Assembly: GCF_900104725.1 (NCBI RefSeq)
Contig: NZ_LT629758.1
Span: 5,718,501-5,782,500 of the forward strand
Origin: Actinoplanes derwentensis
GTDB taxonomy: Bacteria; Actinomycetota; Actinomycetes; Mycobacteriales; Micromonosporaceae
Reading direction: 5' to 3'
DNA: 64,000 nucleotides
Position numbers and translations under genes: made by a program. Position 1 is the first letter of the stretch; each line of letters opens with the position of its first letter. Positions 56,057-64,000 of the stretch are shown here, piece by piece. Below the pieces are notes generated by a model. That model was not told the DNA's origin, made no database searches, and saw only the letters and a program-made list of their open reading frames with translations.

Positions 56057-57826
56057 GTGGACGTCGACGCCGGCCACGGCGCCGCATTCGGTCGTGCCAT
56101 GCCGACCAGCACGTCCCCCTCGTTCACGGGGCGCTTGCGTTCGCTGCTGAGTTTCCAGCACAACGACGACGATCCGGTCGCCGAGCTGGCCCGGACACAC
56201 CGCGGCATTCACGCGTCCGCTGACGTGGCCATCCTGCGCCGCAGTTATCAGATCGCCGAGAGCATGCACCGCGGTCAGATGCGCAAGAGCGGCGATCCGT
56301 ACATCACCCACCCACTCGCGGTCGCGCAGATCTGCGCCGAGCTGGGCATGGACACCACCACCCTGGTCGCCTCCCTGCTGCACGACACGGTCGAGGACAC
56401 CAGCTACACCCTCGAAGCTCTGCAGGGCGACTTCGGCAACGAGGTGGCGCACCTGGTCGACGGGGTGACCAAGTTCGACAAGGCGTACTACGGCAAGGCC
56501 GCCGAGGGCGAGACGATCCGCAAGATGATCGTCGCCGCCGGCAAGGACGTCCGGGTCCTGATCATCAAACTGGCCGACCGGCTGCACAACATGCGCACCC
56601 TGGGCGCCCGCTCGACCGCCAGCCGGGCCCGCATCGCGACCGCCACCCTGGACGTGCTCGTCCCGCTCTGCGACCGGCTCGGCATCCAGGCCCTCAAACG
56701 CGACCTCGACGACGTGGTGCTCTACCACCTCGAACCGGACTCGTTCGCCCGCATCGACGAGCACGTGAAGAGCCGCCCCGGCTGGGACGAATACGTCGCC
56801 GACGTCTCGCAGAAGGCCCGGACCGCGATGCGCCGCCAGCGGGTGACCGCCGAGGTGACACCCCGGCCGCGGCACTACTACTCGATCTGGAAGGACACCG
56901 TCGCCGGCGATCATCCGGTGCCGCTGGACCTGCCCCGCATCGCCGTGATCGTGGACGGCCCCGACACCGACTGTTACGCCGCGCTCGGCGCGATCCACGG
57001 CCGATGGCGCCCGGTGGCCGGCCGGTTCAAGGACTTCATCGCCTCCCCGAAGAACAACCTCTACCGCTCCCTGCACACCACTGTGGTGGGCCCGGAAGGC
57101 AAACTGGTCGAGGTCCTGATCCGGACGAAGACGATGCACCGCTACTCCGAGTACGGAGTGGCCACCAGCTACCGGTACCCGAAGGAATCCGACGAGCCAC
57201 CAGGCGCCGACCAGCTCACCTGGCTGAAACGGGTACTCGACTGGCAGCAGGACACCACCGACGCCGCCCAGTTCCTCAGCTCGCTGCGCTGTGACCTAGC
57301 CGAAGGCCAGATCACCGTCTTCGCCCACGGCAACGCCTACGAGTTGCCCGGCCAGTCCACACCGGTCGACCTGGCGTACGAACTCGGCCCCCGCCAAGGT
57401 GACCACTGCCTGGCCGCGACCATCAACGGGCGTCTCGCCCCACTCAGTTCCCCGCTGCGCGACGGCGACGTGGTCGAGATCTTCGCCGACGCCGACACCG
57501 GCCCCAACTCCACGCGCGGCCCGCGCCGGGAATGGCTCGGCTTCGTCAAGTCCAGCCAGGCCCAGATGCAGATCAACCGGTTCTTCGACGAACAGAACGA
57601 GCCCGGCATCAGCATCGCCGACAAAGTCCGCCTGGGTCGCGCCACCATCGGGCTCACGCTCCGCAAACACGACCGTGGCCTGGCCAGCGAGGTGCCGCTG
57701 CGCCGCCTGGCCGAAGAACTCGGCTATCCCGACCTGGAGACCCTGCTCGTCGCCGTCTGCGAACGCAGCCTCGAACCGGACGCCGTCGTCGAGCAGCTCA
57801 TCGCCCTCGTCGACCACCCCGACTGA
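56057..57826 (+). CDS. RelA/SpoT-homologue (RSH) without ACT domain
   Basis: This 589-residue protein has an N-terminal HD hydrolase domain (HPLAVAQIC, LLHDTVEDTSY, LADRLHNMRTL, all metal ligands present), a synthetase-like domain and a TGS domain (VFAHGNAYELPGQSTPVDLAYEL). It lacks the C-terminal zinc and ACT domains of full-length Rel. In the synthetase domain RFKDFIASPKNNLYRSLHTTV is kept. However, the G-loop region reads DLPRIAV where active enzymes have DLVGIRV, and EVQIRT is EVLIRT. It may therefore mainly degrade (p)ppGpp. GTG 56057 follows GAGGGGG. Confidence 0.85.
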   Translation: MDVDAGHGAAFGRAMPTSTSPSFTGRLRSLLSFQHNDDDPVAELARTHRGIHASADVAILRRSYQIAESMHRGQMRKSGDPYITHPLAVAQICAELGMDTTTLVASLLHDTVEDTSYTLEALQGDFGNEVAHLVDGVTKFDKAYYGKAAEGETIRKMIVAAGKDVRVLIIKLADRLHNMRTLGARSTASRARIATATLDVLVPLCDRLGIQALKRDLDDVVLYHLEPDSFARIDEHVKSRPGWDEYVADVSQKARTAMRRQRVTAEVTPRPRHYYSIWKDTVAGDHPVPLDLPRIAVIVDGPDTDCYAALGAIHGRWRPVAGRFKDFIASPKNNLYRSLHTTVVGPEGKLVEVLIRTKTMHRYSEYGVATSYRYPKESDEPPGADQLTWLKRVLDWQQDTTDAAQFLSSLRCDLAEGQITVFAHGNAYELPGQSTPVDLAYELGPRQGDHCLAATINGRLAPLSSPLRDGDVVEIFADADTGPNSTRGPRREWLGFVKSSQAQMQINRFFDEQNEPGISIADKVRLGRATIGLTLRKHDRGLASEVPLRRLAEELGYPDLETLLVAVCERSLEPDAVVEQLIALVDHPD

Positions 57827-57858
57827 GTCGTTCGACGTCCCCCGTTAGCCTTACGCGC

Positions 57859-58503
57859 GTGAACATTCAGCGGCAGATCCGCGGCCTCGCCTATCAGGCC
57901 TTCTACGGGCTGCCCCTCCCGATCCGCCGCCAGATCGCCCGGCTGGTGTCACCGAAATACCTGGTCGGCGCGGTGACGGTGGTCCGCGACTCGGAATCCC
58001 CCGACCGTATCCTGCTGCTGCGCCAGCCCCCCGGCCGCGGCTGGGGCCTGCCGGCCGGCCTGCTCAAGGCCCGCGAGTTGCCCGCCGTCGGCGCGGCCCG
58101 GGAACTCTTCGAAGAGGCCGGCGTACGCGTCGAGCCCAGTCACCTGACAGCCGGCAACCCGAACGCGATCGTCCACCCCAACGGCGGCGTGGTCGACACC
58201 GTCTTCTTCGCCTCGGTACCGGCCTCCAGCACCCCTCTGGTCGTCGACGGCGGCGAGGTCCTGGAAGCACAGTGGTTCGCGATCACCGACCTGCCGAAAC
58301 TGACCTGGCCCACCGAACGCCTCCTCGGCATCTACGGCATCGGCCCCCGCTCCGGCGAACTCCCTCCTTCCCTGCCGTCCGGCACTTACCAGGCCGCTTT
58401 CCCCGACGACGGCGCCCCGCTCCCCGGCAACGGTGCCCCGCTCCCCGGCGATGCCGCCCCGCTCCCCGGTGACGGCGCTCCGCTCCCTGGTGACGCCCAG
58501 TGA
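57859..58503 (+). CDS. Nudix hydrolase with heptapeptide-repeat tail
   Basis: This 214-residue protein has a full Nudix box, GLLKARELPAVGAARELFEEAGV (GX5EX7REUXEEXGU), and a conserved N-terminal helix, so it should hydrolyse a nucleoside diphosphate-linked substrate. The last 28 residues are four copies of a GAPLPGD-like heptapeptide encoded by 21-bp DNA repeats at 58411-58494. GTG 57859 gives the expected N-terminus. Its stop overlaps the next gene's GTG (GTGA). Confidence 0.86.
   Translation: MNIQRQIRGLAYQAFYGLPLPIRRQIARLVSPKYLVGAVTVVRDSESPDRILLLRQPPGRGWGLPAGLLKARELPAVGAARELFEEAGVRVEPSHLTAGNPNAIVHPNGGVVDTVFFASVPASSTPLVVDGGEVLEAQWFAITDLPKLTWPTERLLGIYGIGPRSGELPPSLPSGTYQAAFPDDGAPLPGNGAPLPGDAAPLPGDGAPLPGDAQ
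58411..58494 (+). repeat. Four tandem 21-bp repeats inside the Nudix gene
   Basis: Units begin at 58411, 58432, 58453 and 58474. The core GCCCCGCTCCCCGG is kept in the first three and changed at two bases in the last. The array is in frame and encodes GAPLPGN, GAPLPGD, AAPLPGD and GAPLPGD. Confidence 0.9.
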
Positions 58504-59345
58504 CCGCCGTTGCCGGGGTCGTCTTCGCCGCCGGTGAGGGCACCCGTCTGCGGCCGCTCACCACCACGCTGCCGAAGGCGCTCTGCCCCGTCGGCAATCT
58601 CGCCCTGCTCGACCACGGGCTACGCCGCCTGGCCGGTGTCGGTCTCACCGGGCCCGCCACTGTCGCCGTCAACGCCGCCTACCTCGCCGACCAGGTCGTC
58701 ACCCACGTCGGCGATCGGGCGCACCTCTCCGTCGAGCCGAACGGCCCGATCGGCACCGGCGGCGGACTGGCCCGCCTGCGCCCCTGGATCGACGGCCGGG
58801 CCGCTTTGGCCGGCAACGCCGACGCCTACCTGCACGACCCGTTCCGCGAACCCGGCAAGGACATCGCGGCCCTGCTCGACGGCTGGTCCGGCGACACCGT
58901 GCGGATGCTGACCCTGCCGTGCCGCCCAGGCGAGACCGGCGGTTTCAGCGGCCAGCGCTTCGCCGGTTTCTCCCTGATCCCTTGGCGCTACCTCAAAGAC
59001 TTGGCCGAGGTGGACAGCAGCCTCGTCCGCGTCGTCTGGCGCCCCGCCGAAGCCGCCGGCGACCTGGAACTGATCCCCTACGAGGGCTACTACCTGGACA
59101 CCGGCACCCCCGCCGACTATTTGGCCGCCAACCTGCATGCCGCCGCCACCCAGCACGCCGCCGGTGGCGTATTAGCCGACCCGTCGGCCACCGTCACCGG
59201 AACAGCCACCGACTCAGTGATCGGCCCCGGAGCCCACGTCGAAGGCACGATCAGCCGCTGCGTCCTCCTCCCCGGAGCCCACGTCCCCGCCGGCGAAACC
59301 TTGACCGACGCCATCCGAACCGCCGACGGCCTGACCATCCACTGA
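58500..59345 (+). CDS. Sugar nucleotidyltransferase-like protein
   Basis: This 281-residue protein has the nucleotidyltransferase signature GVVFAAGEGTRLRPLTTTLPKAL at its N-terminus, GTGGGLARLRPW (base/sugar site) and LAGNADAYLHDP with a metal Asp. A short left-handed beta-helix-like tail (SATVTGTATDSVIGPGAHV) completes it. It should join a sugar or phospho-compound to a nucleotide, such as mannose 1-phosphate or glucose 1-phosphate. The GTG overlaps the Nudix stop, so the two enzymes are cotranslated and may handle related nucleotide sugars. Confidence 0.83.
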   Translation: MTAVAGVVFAAGEGTRLRPLTTTLPKALCPVGNLALLDHGLRRLAGVGLTGPATVAVNAAYLADQVVTHVGDRAHLSVEPNGPIGTGGGLARLRPWIDGRAALAGNADAYLHDPFREPGKDIAALLDGWSGDTVRMLTLPCRPGETGGFSGQRFAGFSLIPWRYLKDLAEVDSSLVRVVWRPAEAAGDLELIPYEGYYLDTGTPADYLAANLHAAATQHAAGGVLADPSATVTGTATDSVIGPGAHVEGTISRCVLLPGAHVPAGETLTDAIRTADGLTIH

Positions 59346-59400
59346 CCCTCAGGCCCGCGCATGCTCCCTCCCACCTGCGTACCATCACGGCCGTTTCCTC

Positions 59401-59460
59401 CTGCTGCCCTGCCTCCTGCTGCCCTGCCTCCTGCTGCCCTGCCTCCTGCTGCCCTGCCTC
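59401..59460. repeat. Four perfect 15-bp tandem repeats
   Basis: CTGCTGCCCTGCCTC repeats exactly at 59401, 59416, 59431 and 59446, with a degenerate fifth copy after. It lies in the gap of about 290 bp between the nucleotidyltransferase and Lrp-domain genes. No frame across it looks like a real gene. Confidence 0.95.
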
Positions 59461-59639
59461 CCGCTGTTCCTCCCTCTGCGCTGCTTCCTCGTCCCGGCCG
59501 ACGTTAACCGCATCGCGGGCCCGGCCGTTCCCGTCGTCCACAGGCCTGATCCGTCATCCACAGGCCGGTGCGAGCGGAATACGGAACGGCATAGCATGGG
59601 GCCAACCGAGATCCACCCGCCCAGTTGAGGAGCCTGCTG

Positions 59640-59927
59640 GTGAACACCGCGATCGTCCACATCGACTGCGCAACCGACTCGATTCCCGAGGTGGCCGAAG
59701 CCCTCGCCGCGCTGGACGGGGTGAGCGAGGTCTACTCGGTCGCCGGCGGCGTCGACCTGATCGCGATCGTCCGGGTCCCGCGCTTCGACGACATCGCCGA
59801 GGTGATCGCAGGCCGCATCTCGAAAACCCCCGGCGTGATCAACAGCGAGACGTTCGTGGCGTTCCGCGCCTACTCCAAGCACGACCTGGAGGACGCCTTC
59901 GCCATCGGTCTCCCCGACGCCGACTGA
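59640..59927 (+). CDS. Stand-alone Lrp/AsnC ligand-binding (RAM) domain protein
   Basis: This 95-residue protein consists only of the Lrp/AsnC effector domain: TAIVHIDCATDSIPEVAEAL, VSEVYSVAGGVDLIAIVRV and NSETFVAFRAYSK. It has no DNA-binding helix-turn-helix. Such short members form dimers or higher rings that bind amino acids and often regulate or modulate another protein. GTG 59640 has GAGGAG 7 bp upstream. Actinobacteria keep such a gene near the qcr operon, as here. Confidence 0.87.
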   Translation: MNTAIVHIDCATDSIPEVAEALAALDGVSEVYSVAGGVDLIAIVRVPRFDDIAEVIAGRISKTPGVINSETFVAFRAYSKHDLEDAFAIGLPDAD

Positions 59928-60060
59928 CCCCTCACCAGGGAGTTGTCGCCGCACCACCCGGCAGCCGGCTACTCCAGCCGACCCCGCTTTCACTACCCTG
60001 CCCTCTCACTGCGGCCTGCACCATCCGCGAAGCGCCCGCCCGGCTCTCCACTGCCACCCC

Positions 60061-60096
60061 GGCTGGCTCGGCTGGCTCGGCTGGCTCGGCTGGCTC
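60061..60096. repeat. Four perfect 9-bp tandem repeats
   Basis: GGCTGGCTC occurs four times without change at 60061-60096, just before the barstar-domain gene. The GGCTC sub-unit may favour slippage. Confidence 0.95.
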
Positions 60097-60111
60097 TCAC
60101 CAGGAGATGAC

Positions 60112-61266
60112 CTGACGACCACACCGCTGCGATGGCTACTGACCGACGAATTCAGCGAAGGCATGGAGGAATCCGGGCGGCTACTCGGCGAGTGCGCCGA
60201 GATCGTGGGCCTCTTTGCTGACATCCCGCCGCCCCGGCTGGAACGCTTCACCCTCATCGACTGTGAGCCCGTCAACGGGTTCGGCGGTCGGCCGGAGCGG
60301 ATGGACGCGGTGGTCCTGGAGACCTTCGTCGATGGTGTCCGCCGCAGCGAAACCTGGCTGGAAGACGTGACCGTGGTGGGTGCCGCGGACGGCCGGATCG
60401 AGCTGACCGGCCGGGTCTGCAGGTTCCGGCACGAGCAGCCCGCCTACGAGGTCCCGCCGGGTGACGGCTTCCGGATGGGACCCGACTACGAGACCACACT
60501 GGTCCGGTTCCGAACAGTCGAGGGTGTCTTCCGCCGCCGCCCCGAACTGGACACCCCGCCGGTCACGTTGCTCGGTTTCCGCCCGGAGCCCTGGTTCCTG
60601 GACCGAATGATCGATCGGGAGTCCTACGCGGCGGCTGAGCCGGAATCAACCGGTCAGGGCCGGACCGTGCCGCTGGCCGGCCTCAGGCTGGAGGCGACGA
60701 TCGAGGGCCGGGCGTCGGACGGGCGGCTGCTCGACACCTCGCTGCGCGGCATCTTCGCCGACATCACGGCCGTCCGCCCATCATCCCCGGGTGCCGGGTT
60801 GTGGGACGTGGATCTGGACCAGGGCGCCTACGAGACGCTGCCGACCGCGGCCCGCCCGTTCTGGGACAGTTGGCTGGAACGACCGCCCACCGAATCGGGC
60901 ACCTGGACGTCGCTGGCCCCCGAGTCGCGGTCCCGGTGGCTGTCTCTCGCGCAGGCAGCCCACCGGCACGACGTCCCGGGCAACCCGCCCGGCCGCACCT
61001 ACCACGTGGACGGGCGCCACATCGCCGACGTCACCGACTTCTGCTGCGCCCTCGGCGAGGCGATCAACGGTCCCGGCGGCTACGTCGGCTGGGACCTCGA
61101 CGACGTCGGCGGCCACCTGAACGGCAGTGCGGGCGCCATCACCCCGTTCACGCTGATCTGGAGCGACGCGGAAGCCTCCCGACAGGCGATGGGCGAGGAA
61201 CCGTTCCAGGACCTGATCACCTTCCTCAGCAACAACAGGGCCGAGGTGATCCAGCGAAGGCGATAG
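60112..61266 (+). CDS. Protein with C-terminal barstar domain
   Basis: The last 95 residues match barstar, the barnase inhibitor: YHVDGRHIADVTDFCCALGE, INGPGGYVGWDLDDVGGHL and PFTLIWSDAEASRQAM. The roughly 270 residues before it are of unknown fold and contain a repeated beta-rich motif. The conservative start is ATG 60163. However, AGGAG at 60102-60106 is well placed for CTG 60112, and the 17 codons between (TTPLRWLLTDEFSEG) read as protein, so a CTG start is given here. No barnase-like toxin is adjacent. Confidence 0.7.
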   Translation: MTTTPLRWLLTDEFSEGMEESGRLLGECAEIVGLFADIPPPRLERFTLIDCEPVNGFGGRPERMDAVVLETFVDGVRRSETWLEDVTVVGAADGRIELTGRVCRFRHEQPAYEVPPGDGFRMGPDYETTLVRFRTVEGVFRRRPELDTPPVTLLGFRPEPWFLDRMIDRESYAAAEPESTGQGRTVPLAGLRLEATIEGRASDGRLLDTSLRGIFADITAVRPSSPGAGLWDVDLDQGAYETLPTAARPFWDSWLERPPTESGTWTSLAPESRSRWLSLAQAAHRHDVPGNPPGRTYHVDGRHIADVTDFCCALGEAINGPGGYVGWDLDDVGGHLNGSAGAITPFTLIWSDAEASRQAMGEEPFQDLITFLSNNRAEVIQRRR

Positions 61267-61601
61267 AGGCAGCCGCTGAGAGCTTCGCGCCCAGTCAGCG
61301 CGGACCCCGGAGGGCCCAGACCCGAAAGCGTTCGGGAAGGCTCGGTGGCGGCGGGACTGTTCACAGACCAGATGATCGGTTCCTGCCACCGGCAAGCCCT
61401 GCCGCAGTCGCACGCTCCCGGACCACATGCGCCGACCGGCCCCGGCACCAGCCGCACCACACGCAGTCCCGACCGTGCCGCGCTCCGGACCCAGAACACC
61501 GGCGTGAAGAACCGAACGGCGTGGGGAAACCCGAAGGGCAGGGGATGCTCGAAACTACCGGGTCCGAATCGCGAAAGCGCGCCAGCGACGGGTTAGCCGA
61601 A
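61267..61601. other. Convergent intergenic region without clear genes
   Basis: This stretch between the barstar gene and the qcrB terminator holds only small arginine- and proline-rich frames. No RNA gene or mobile element was recognised. A long hairpin follows at 61602. Confidence 0.4.
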
Positions 61602-61673
61602 GGTTCTGGGGCGGCGGTGGTCACGGAGGGATCAAGCCTGACCGCCCGGAGTGGCCACCGCCGCCCCAGAACC
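61602..61673. other. Very long hairpin of unknown role
   Basis: Perfect 19-bp arms GGTTCTGGGGCGGCGGTGG (61602-61620) and its complement (61655-61673) enclose a 34-nt loop whose outer bases add two further pairs around one mismatch. It has no T-run on either strand. It could be a bidirectional terminator, a structured RNA or a mobile-element remnant. Confidence 0.6.
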
Positions 61674-61683
61674 GACCCCACGC

Positions 61684-61734
61684 GTACAAAAAGCGGAAGG
61701 CCCACCGAGAGAACCAAACCCCGGCGGGCCTTCC
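61684..61734 (-). terminator. Intrinsic terminator of the qcr operon
   Basis: Read with qcrB, arms 61726-61734 and 61695-61703 (GGAAGGCCC and complement) form a 9-bp stem extended by two more pairs, followed by CGCTTTTTGT. It starts 14 bp after the qcrB stop. Confidence 0.85.
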
Positions 61735-61747
61735 AACGAACAACCGA

Positions 61748-63349
61748 TCAGCGACCGGATTTGATCTCTTCGCGCTTGGCGGAACCGCCGACAGCCGGGG
61801 AGACCGGGATCTCGGCCGGTTGCTCGACCGGGAAGAAGAAGCCCTTGACCGCCGGTGCCAGGGCACCGATGCGGTTCATCTTCTTCGGGACGACCCAGCC
61901 CGCGTACTCGAGCGGAATCGGGTGCCCGTGCTCGTCGACCGGCCCGAGGGGCTGGTGGATCTCGACGAACTTCCCGTTCGGGAGACGCTTGATGATGCCC
62001 GTCTCCACACCGTGGGCCAGTACCTGACGGTCGTGCTGCTGCAGACCGAGGCAGATGCGGACCGCGATGTAGTAGGCCAGCGGCGGCAGGATGACCAGGC
62101 CGATACGGCCGGCCCAGGTCATCGCGTTCAGGCTGATGTGGAACTTGTCAGCGATGACGTCGTTGGAGCCGGAGATGGTGGCGACGACGAAGAACGTCAG
62201 CGCCATCATGCCGATGCCGACACGCTCCGGGTTGTCACGCGGCCGCTGGAGCAGGTTGTGCGTGCGGTTGTCCTTGAGCTTGCGCGCTTCTAGCCACGGG
62301 TACGCCATCGGCAGCGTGAACAGCGCGCCGAGGCCGACCACGGCGGGCCAGAACATCGGCGGGAGGCTGTAGTTGCCGATGTAGATCTGCCAGTTCGGCA
62401 TCAGACGGACCAGGCCGTCCATGAACATGACGTAGAAGTCGGGCTGCGAAGCGGACGAGACCTCAGCCGCGCGGTACGGGCCGAAGAGCCAGATCGGGTT
62501 GACCTGGAACAGGCCGGCCATCAGCGCGATGACGCCGAAGACGGCCATGAAGAAGCCGCCCTGCTTCATCGCGTAGCGCGGGAACATGCGCTCGCCGACC
62601 ACGTTGGTGTTCGTACGCAGCGGGCCCGGCCATTGGGTGTGCTTCTGCTTGAACACGATGCCGAGGTGGGCCGCGATCAGCGCGAGCAGGATGCCCGGAA
62701 TGAGCAGGACGTGCGCGATGTAGAACCGGCCGATGATCAGGTGACCGGGGAACTCGCCGCCGAAGATGGCGGCGGAGAGCCAGGTGCCGATGACCGGGAG
62801 GGTCAGCATGATCGCCGAGGCGATGCGCAGACCGGTGCCGGAGAGACCGTCGTCGGGAAGCGAGTAACCGGTGAAGCCGGCGAAGAAGCCCAGCAGGAAC
62901 AGCAGGACGCCGATGACCCAGTTGATCTCACGCGGCTTGCGGAACGCGCCGGTGAAGAAGACGCGGGCCATGTGCACGATGATCGACGCCATGAACAGCA
63001 GCGCCGCCCAGTGGTGCATCTGCCGCATGAACAGACCGCCGCGCACCTCGAACGAGATGTGCAGCGACGACTCGTACGCAGCGGACATCATCGTGCCGCG
63101 CAGGCCGAGGTACTCGCCGTCGTAGGCGACCTCCTTCATCGACGGGTCGAAGAAGAGGGTCAGGAACACGCCGGTGAGCAGCAGGACGACGAACGAGAAC
63201 AGGGCGATTTCGCCGAGCAGGAAGGACCAGTGGTCCGGGAAGACCTTGTTCAGCAGGCCACGCAGCGGAGTGGCAGCCCGGAACCGGTCGTCCACCCCCT
63301 TGGCGAACGTCTTCGGGGCCTCAGCGAGGTCCATTTTTCGGCGCTTCAC
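61748..63349 (-). CDS. qcrB: Cytochrome bc1 complex, cytochrome b subunit
   Basis: This 533-residue membrane protein has the eight-helix cytochrome b core with heme ligands on helices 2 and 4 ([27 protein letters not shown], and [13 protein letters not shown] with further His). SGTGLRIAS and the actinobacterial C-terminal extension of about 120 residues follow. It oxidises menaquinol in the actinobacterial bcc-aa3 supercomplex. The start ATG overlaps the qcrA stop by 4 bp. A T-run terminator ends the operon. Confidence 0.96.
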   Translation of the reverse strand: MKRRKMDLAEAPKTFAKGVDDRFRAATPLRGLLNKVFPDHWSFLLGEIALFSFVVLLLTGVFLTLFFDPSMKEVAYDGEYLGLRGTMMSAAYESSLHISFEVRGGLFMRQMHHWAALLFMASIIVHMARVFFTGAFRKPREINWVIGVLLFLLGFFAGFTGYSLPDDGLSGTGLRIASAIMLTLPVIGTWLSAAIFGGEFPGHLIIGRFYIAHVLLIPGILLALIAAHLGIVFKQKHTQWPGPLRTNTNVVGERMFPRYAMKQGGFFMAVFGVIALMAGLFQVNPIWLFGPYRAAEVSSASQPDFYVMFMDGLVRLMPNWQIYIGNYSLPPMFWPAVVGLGALFTLPMAYPWLEARKLKDNRTHNLLQRPRDNPERVGIGMMALTFFVVATISGSNDVIADKFHISLNAMTWAGRIGLVILPPLAYYIAVRICLGLQQHDRQVLAHGVETGIIKRLPNGKFVEIHQPLGPVDEHGHPIPLEYAGWVVPKKMNRIGALAPAVKGFFFPVEQPAEIPVSPAVGGSAKREEIKSGR

Positions 63350-64000
63350 GGCCGCTCCCAGAAGTCAGGTCCGACGGTGTCCTTGAAGTCGGACGCTGCC
63401 ACGAAGAAACCTTCCTCATCCACTGTAAGCGGCAGCATCGGCAAACGCCGGGTCGCGGGTCCGAAAACCGGCTGCGCGTTGTTGGTGATGGAGAACTGCG
63501 ACTGGTGGCACGGGCAGAGAAGACGGTTTGTCTGCTGCTCGTAGAGGCTGGCGGGGCAGCCCGCGTGCGTGCAGATCTTGGAGTAGGCAACGTAGTTGCC
63601 CCACATCGAGCCCTTGTTACGGCCGTTCTTGTCGCTCTCGGCCGCCTCACGGGTGGTCGCCGCGTCGTCGGCCCGTAGGTGGATCAGCAGGGTCGGCGAG
63701 TCGGCGTGCTCGTTGGTGGCGCCGTGCGGGATGCCCGGGAAGACGGTCATCTGGCCACCGGCGCTGACGTCGTCGGGCCGGATCGGGCTGCCGTCCTCAC
63801 GGGTCAGCCGGACCAGCTTGCCGCCGTTCTCCACGGGGTTGAAGCCGGTGCGGTACATCATCGGCTCCTCCCCCTTGTGCGGGTTCTGGATCAGACCGCC
63901 GACGATCGGGGCCGCGATGGCCAGACCCAGCGGCGCTGCACCGAGCGCGATCGCACCCTTGAGCAGGGGCCGGCGCTGGACACCCAACTCGTCCGCCACG
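63346..64000 (-). CDS. qcrA: Cytochrome bc1 complex Rieske subunit, 5' end cut by window
   Basis: About 217 C-terminal residues are present. A membrane helix ([23 protein letters not shown]) precedes the Rieske fold, with cluster ligands in [12 protein letters not shown] and [10 protein letters not shown] and the conserved Gly-rich end. Actinobacterial QcrA has three helices before the Rieske domain, so the N-terminus lies beyond base 64000. The GTG near 63999 is an internal Val, not a start. Its stop overlaps qcrB by 4 bp. Confidence 0.95.
   Translation of the reverse strand, partial: VADELGVQRRPLLKGAIALGAAPLGLAIAAPIVGGLIQNPHKGEEPMMYRTGFNPVENGGKLVRLTREDGSPIRPDDVSAGGQMTVFPGIPHGATNEHADSPTLLIHLRADDAATTREAAESDKNGRNKGSMWGNYVAYSKICTHAGCPASLYEQQTNRLLCPCHQSQFSITNNAQPVFGPATRRLPMLPLTVDEEGFFVAASDFKDTVGPDFWERP

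Noticed and set aside
59534..59562. Possible replication origin from two DnaA-like boxes
   Set aside because: Only two imperfect boxes, no A/T-rich unwinding region, and no dnaA or dnaN nearby.
60163..61266. Barnase-barstar toxin-antitoxin pair
   Set aside because: No small ribonuclease gene lies on either side; the barstar part is the end of a larger protein.
61345..61596. Small frames between the barstar gene and qcrB
   Set aside because: Composition is unlike coding sequence of the window and there is no start signal.

Overview
The window is high-GC actinobacterial chromosome, most likely from Actinoplanes or another Micromonosporaceae. The evidence is very strong G/C bias at third codon positions, many GTG starts, actinobacterial marker genes (class II DAHP synthase, Rv2175c-type DNA-binding protein, PASTA Ser/Thr kinase, PimB-type mannosyltransferase, actinobacterial QcrA/QcrB), and several promoters placed so close to start codons that leaderless transcripts are likely. 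No rRNA, tRNA, CRISPR array, transposase or prophage was found. Apart from one small lower-GC island, it reads as ordinary vertically inherited core and near-core chromosome.

The backbone matches, from memory, the order of Mycobacterium tuberculosis Rv2172c to Rv2196: metF, idsA2, Rv2175c, pknL, aroG, a Rv2179c-type exoribonuclease, an acyltransferase, the Rv2185c-type SRPBCC protein, pimB, a Rv2191-type nuclease, and qcrA-qcrB at the right edge. Lineage-specific genes are inserted between these landmarks.

Layout. 1-840: end of a succinate dehydrogenase operon (sdhA tail, sdhB, terminator). 944-4237: TetR regulator, FAD monooxygenase and MFS exporter, with an operator-promoter between regulator and monooxygenase. 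4363-7525: small HTH protein with its own palindrome, HNH nuclease, P-loop kinase, CDP-alcohol phosphatidyltransferase. 7604-13824: metF, polyprenyl diphosphate synthase, Rv2175c-like protein, a single-pass membrane protein, PASTA kinase, endonuclease IV. 13799-15499: LysR regulator and a CTP-synthase-like amidotransferase. 15500-17160: lower-GC island with a nonsense-interrupted 2TM-GAF gene and a coupled small membrane protein. 17219-24457: threonine aldolase, DAHP synthase, secreted chitinase, glutathione peroxidase, DUF429, proC, phosphofructokinase. 24632-30243: a double-length ROK repressor divergent from a sugar transporter and GH3 glucosidase, followed by an array of palindromic repeats. 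30757-37702: DHA2 exporter, exoribonuclease, phosphotransferase-like protein, Crp/Fnr regulator, PlsC acyltransferase, trehalose-6-phosphate synthase. 37688-45540: flavin monooxygenase with a hydrolase-like partner, EEP-family protein, ROK glucokinase, SRPBCC protein, NarL-type two-component system. 45604-50059: DUF4395 remnant, MarR-MFS pair, thioredoxin, ABC exporter. 50153-59927: PimB, M48 protease, NYN protein, DEDDh/GIY-YIG nuclease, RelA/SpoT homologue, Nudix protein, nucleotidyltransferase, stand-alone Lrp effector domain. 60112-64000: barstar-domain protein and the qcrB-qcrA genes of the cytochrome bc complex.

Common themes are central metabolism and respiration (sdh, qcr, pfk, glk, aroG, metF, proC), envelope and isoprenoid lipids (PimB, PlsC, prenyl synthase, CDP-alcohol transferase), signalling (PASTA kinase, RSH, two-component pair) and regulator-transporter cassettes. 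The points most worth a second look are the twice-interrupted GAF gene, the fused double ROK repressor, the hydrolase without a nucleophile beside a flavin monooxygenase, the intergenic palindrome array, and several operators that overlap start codons.
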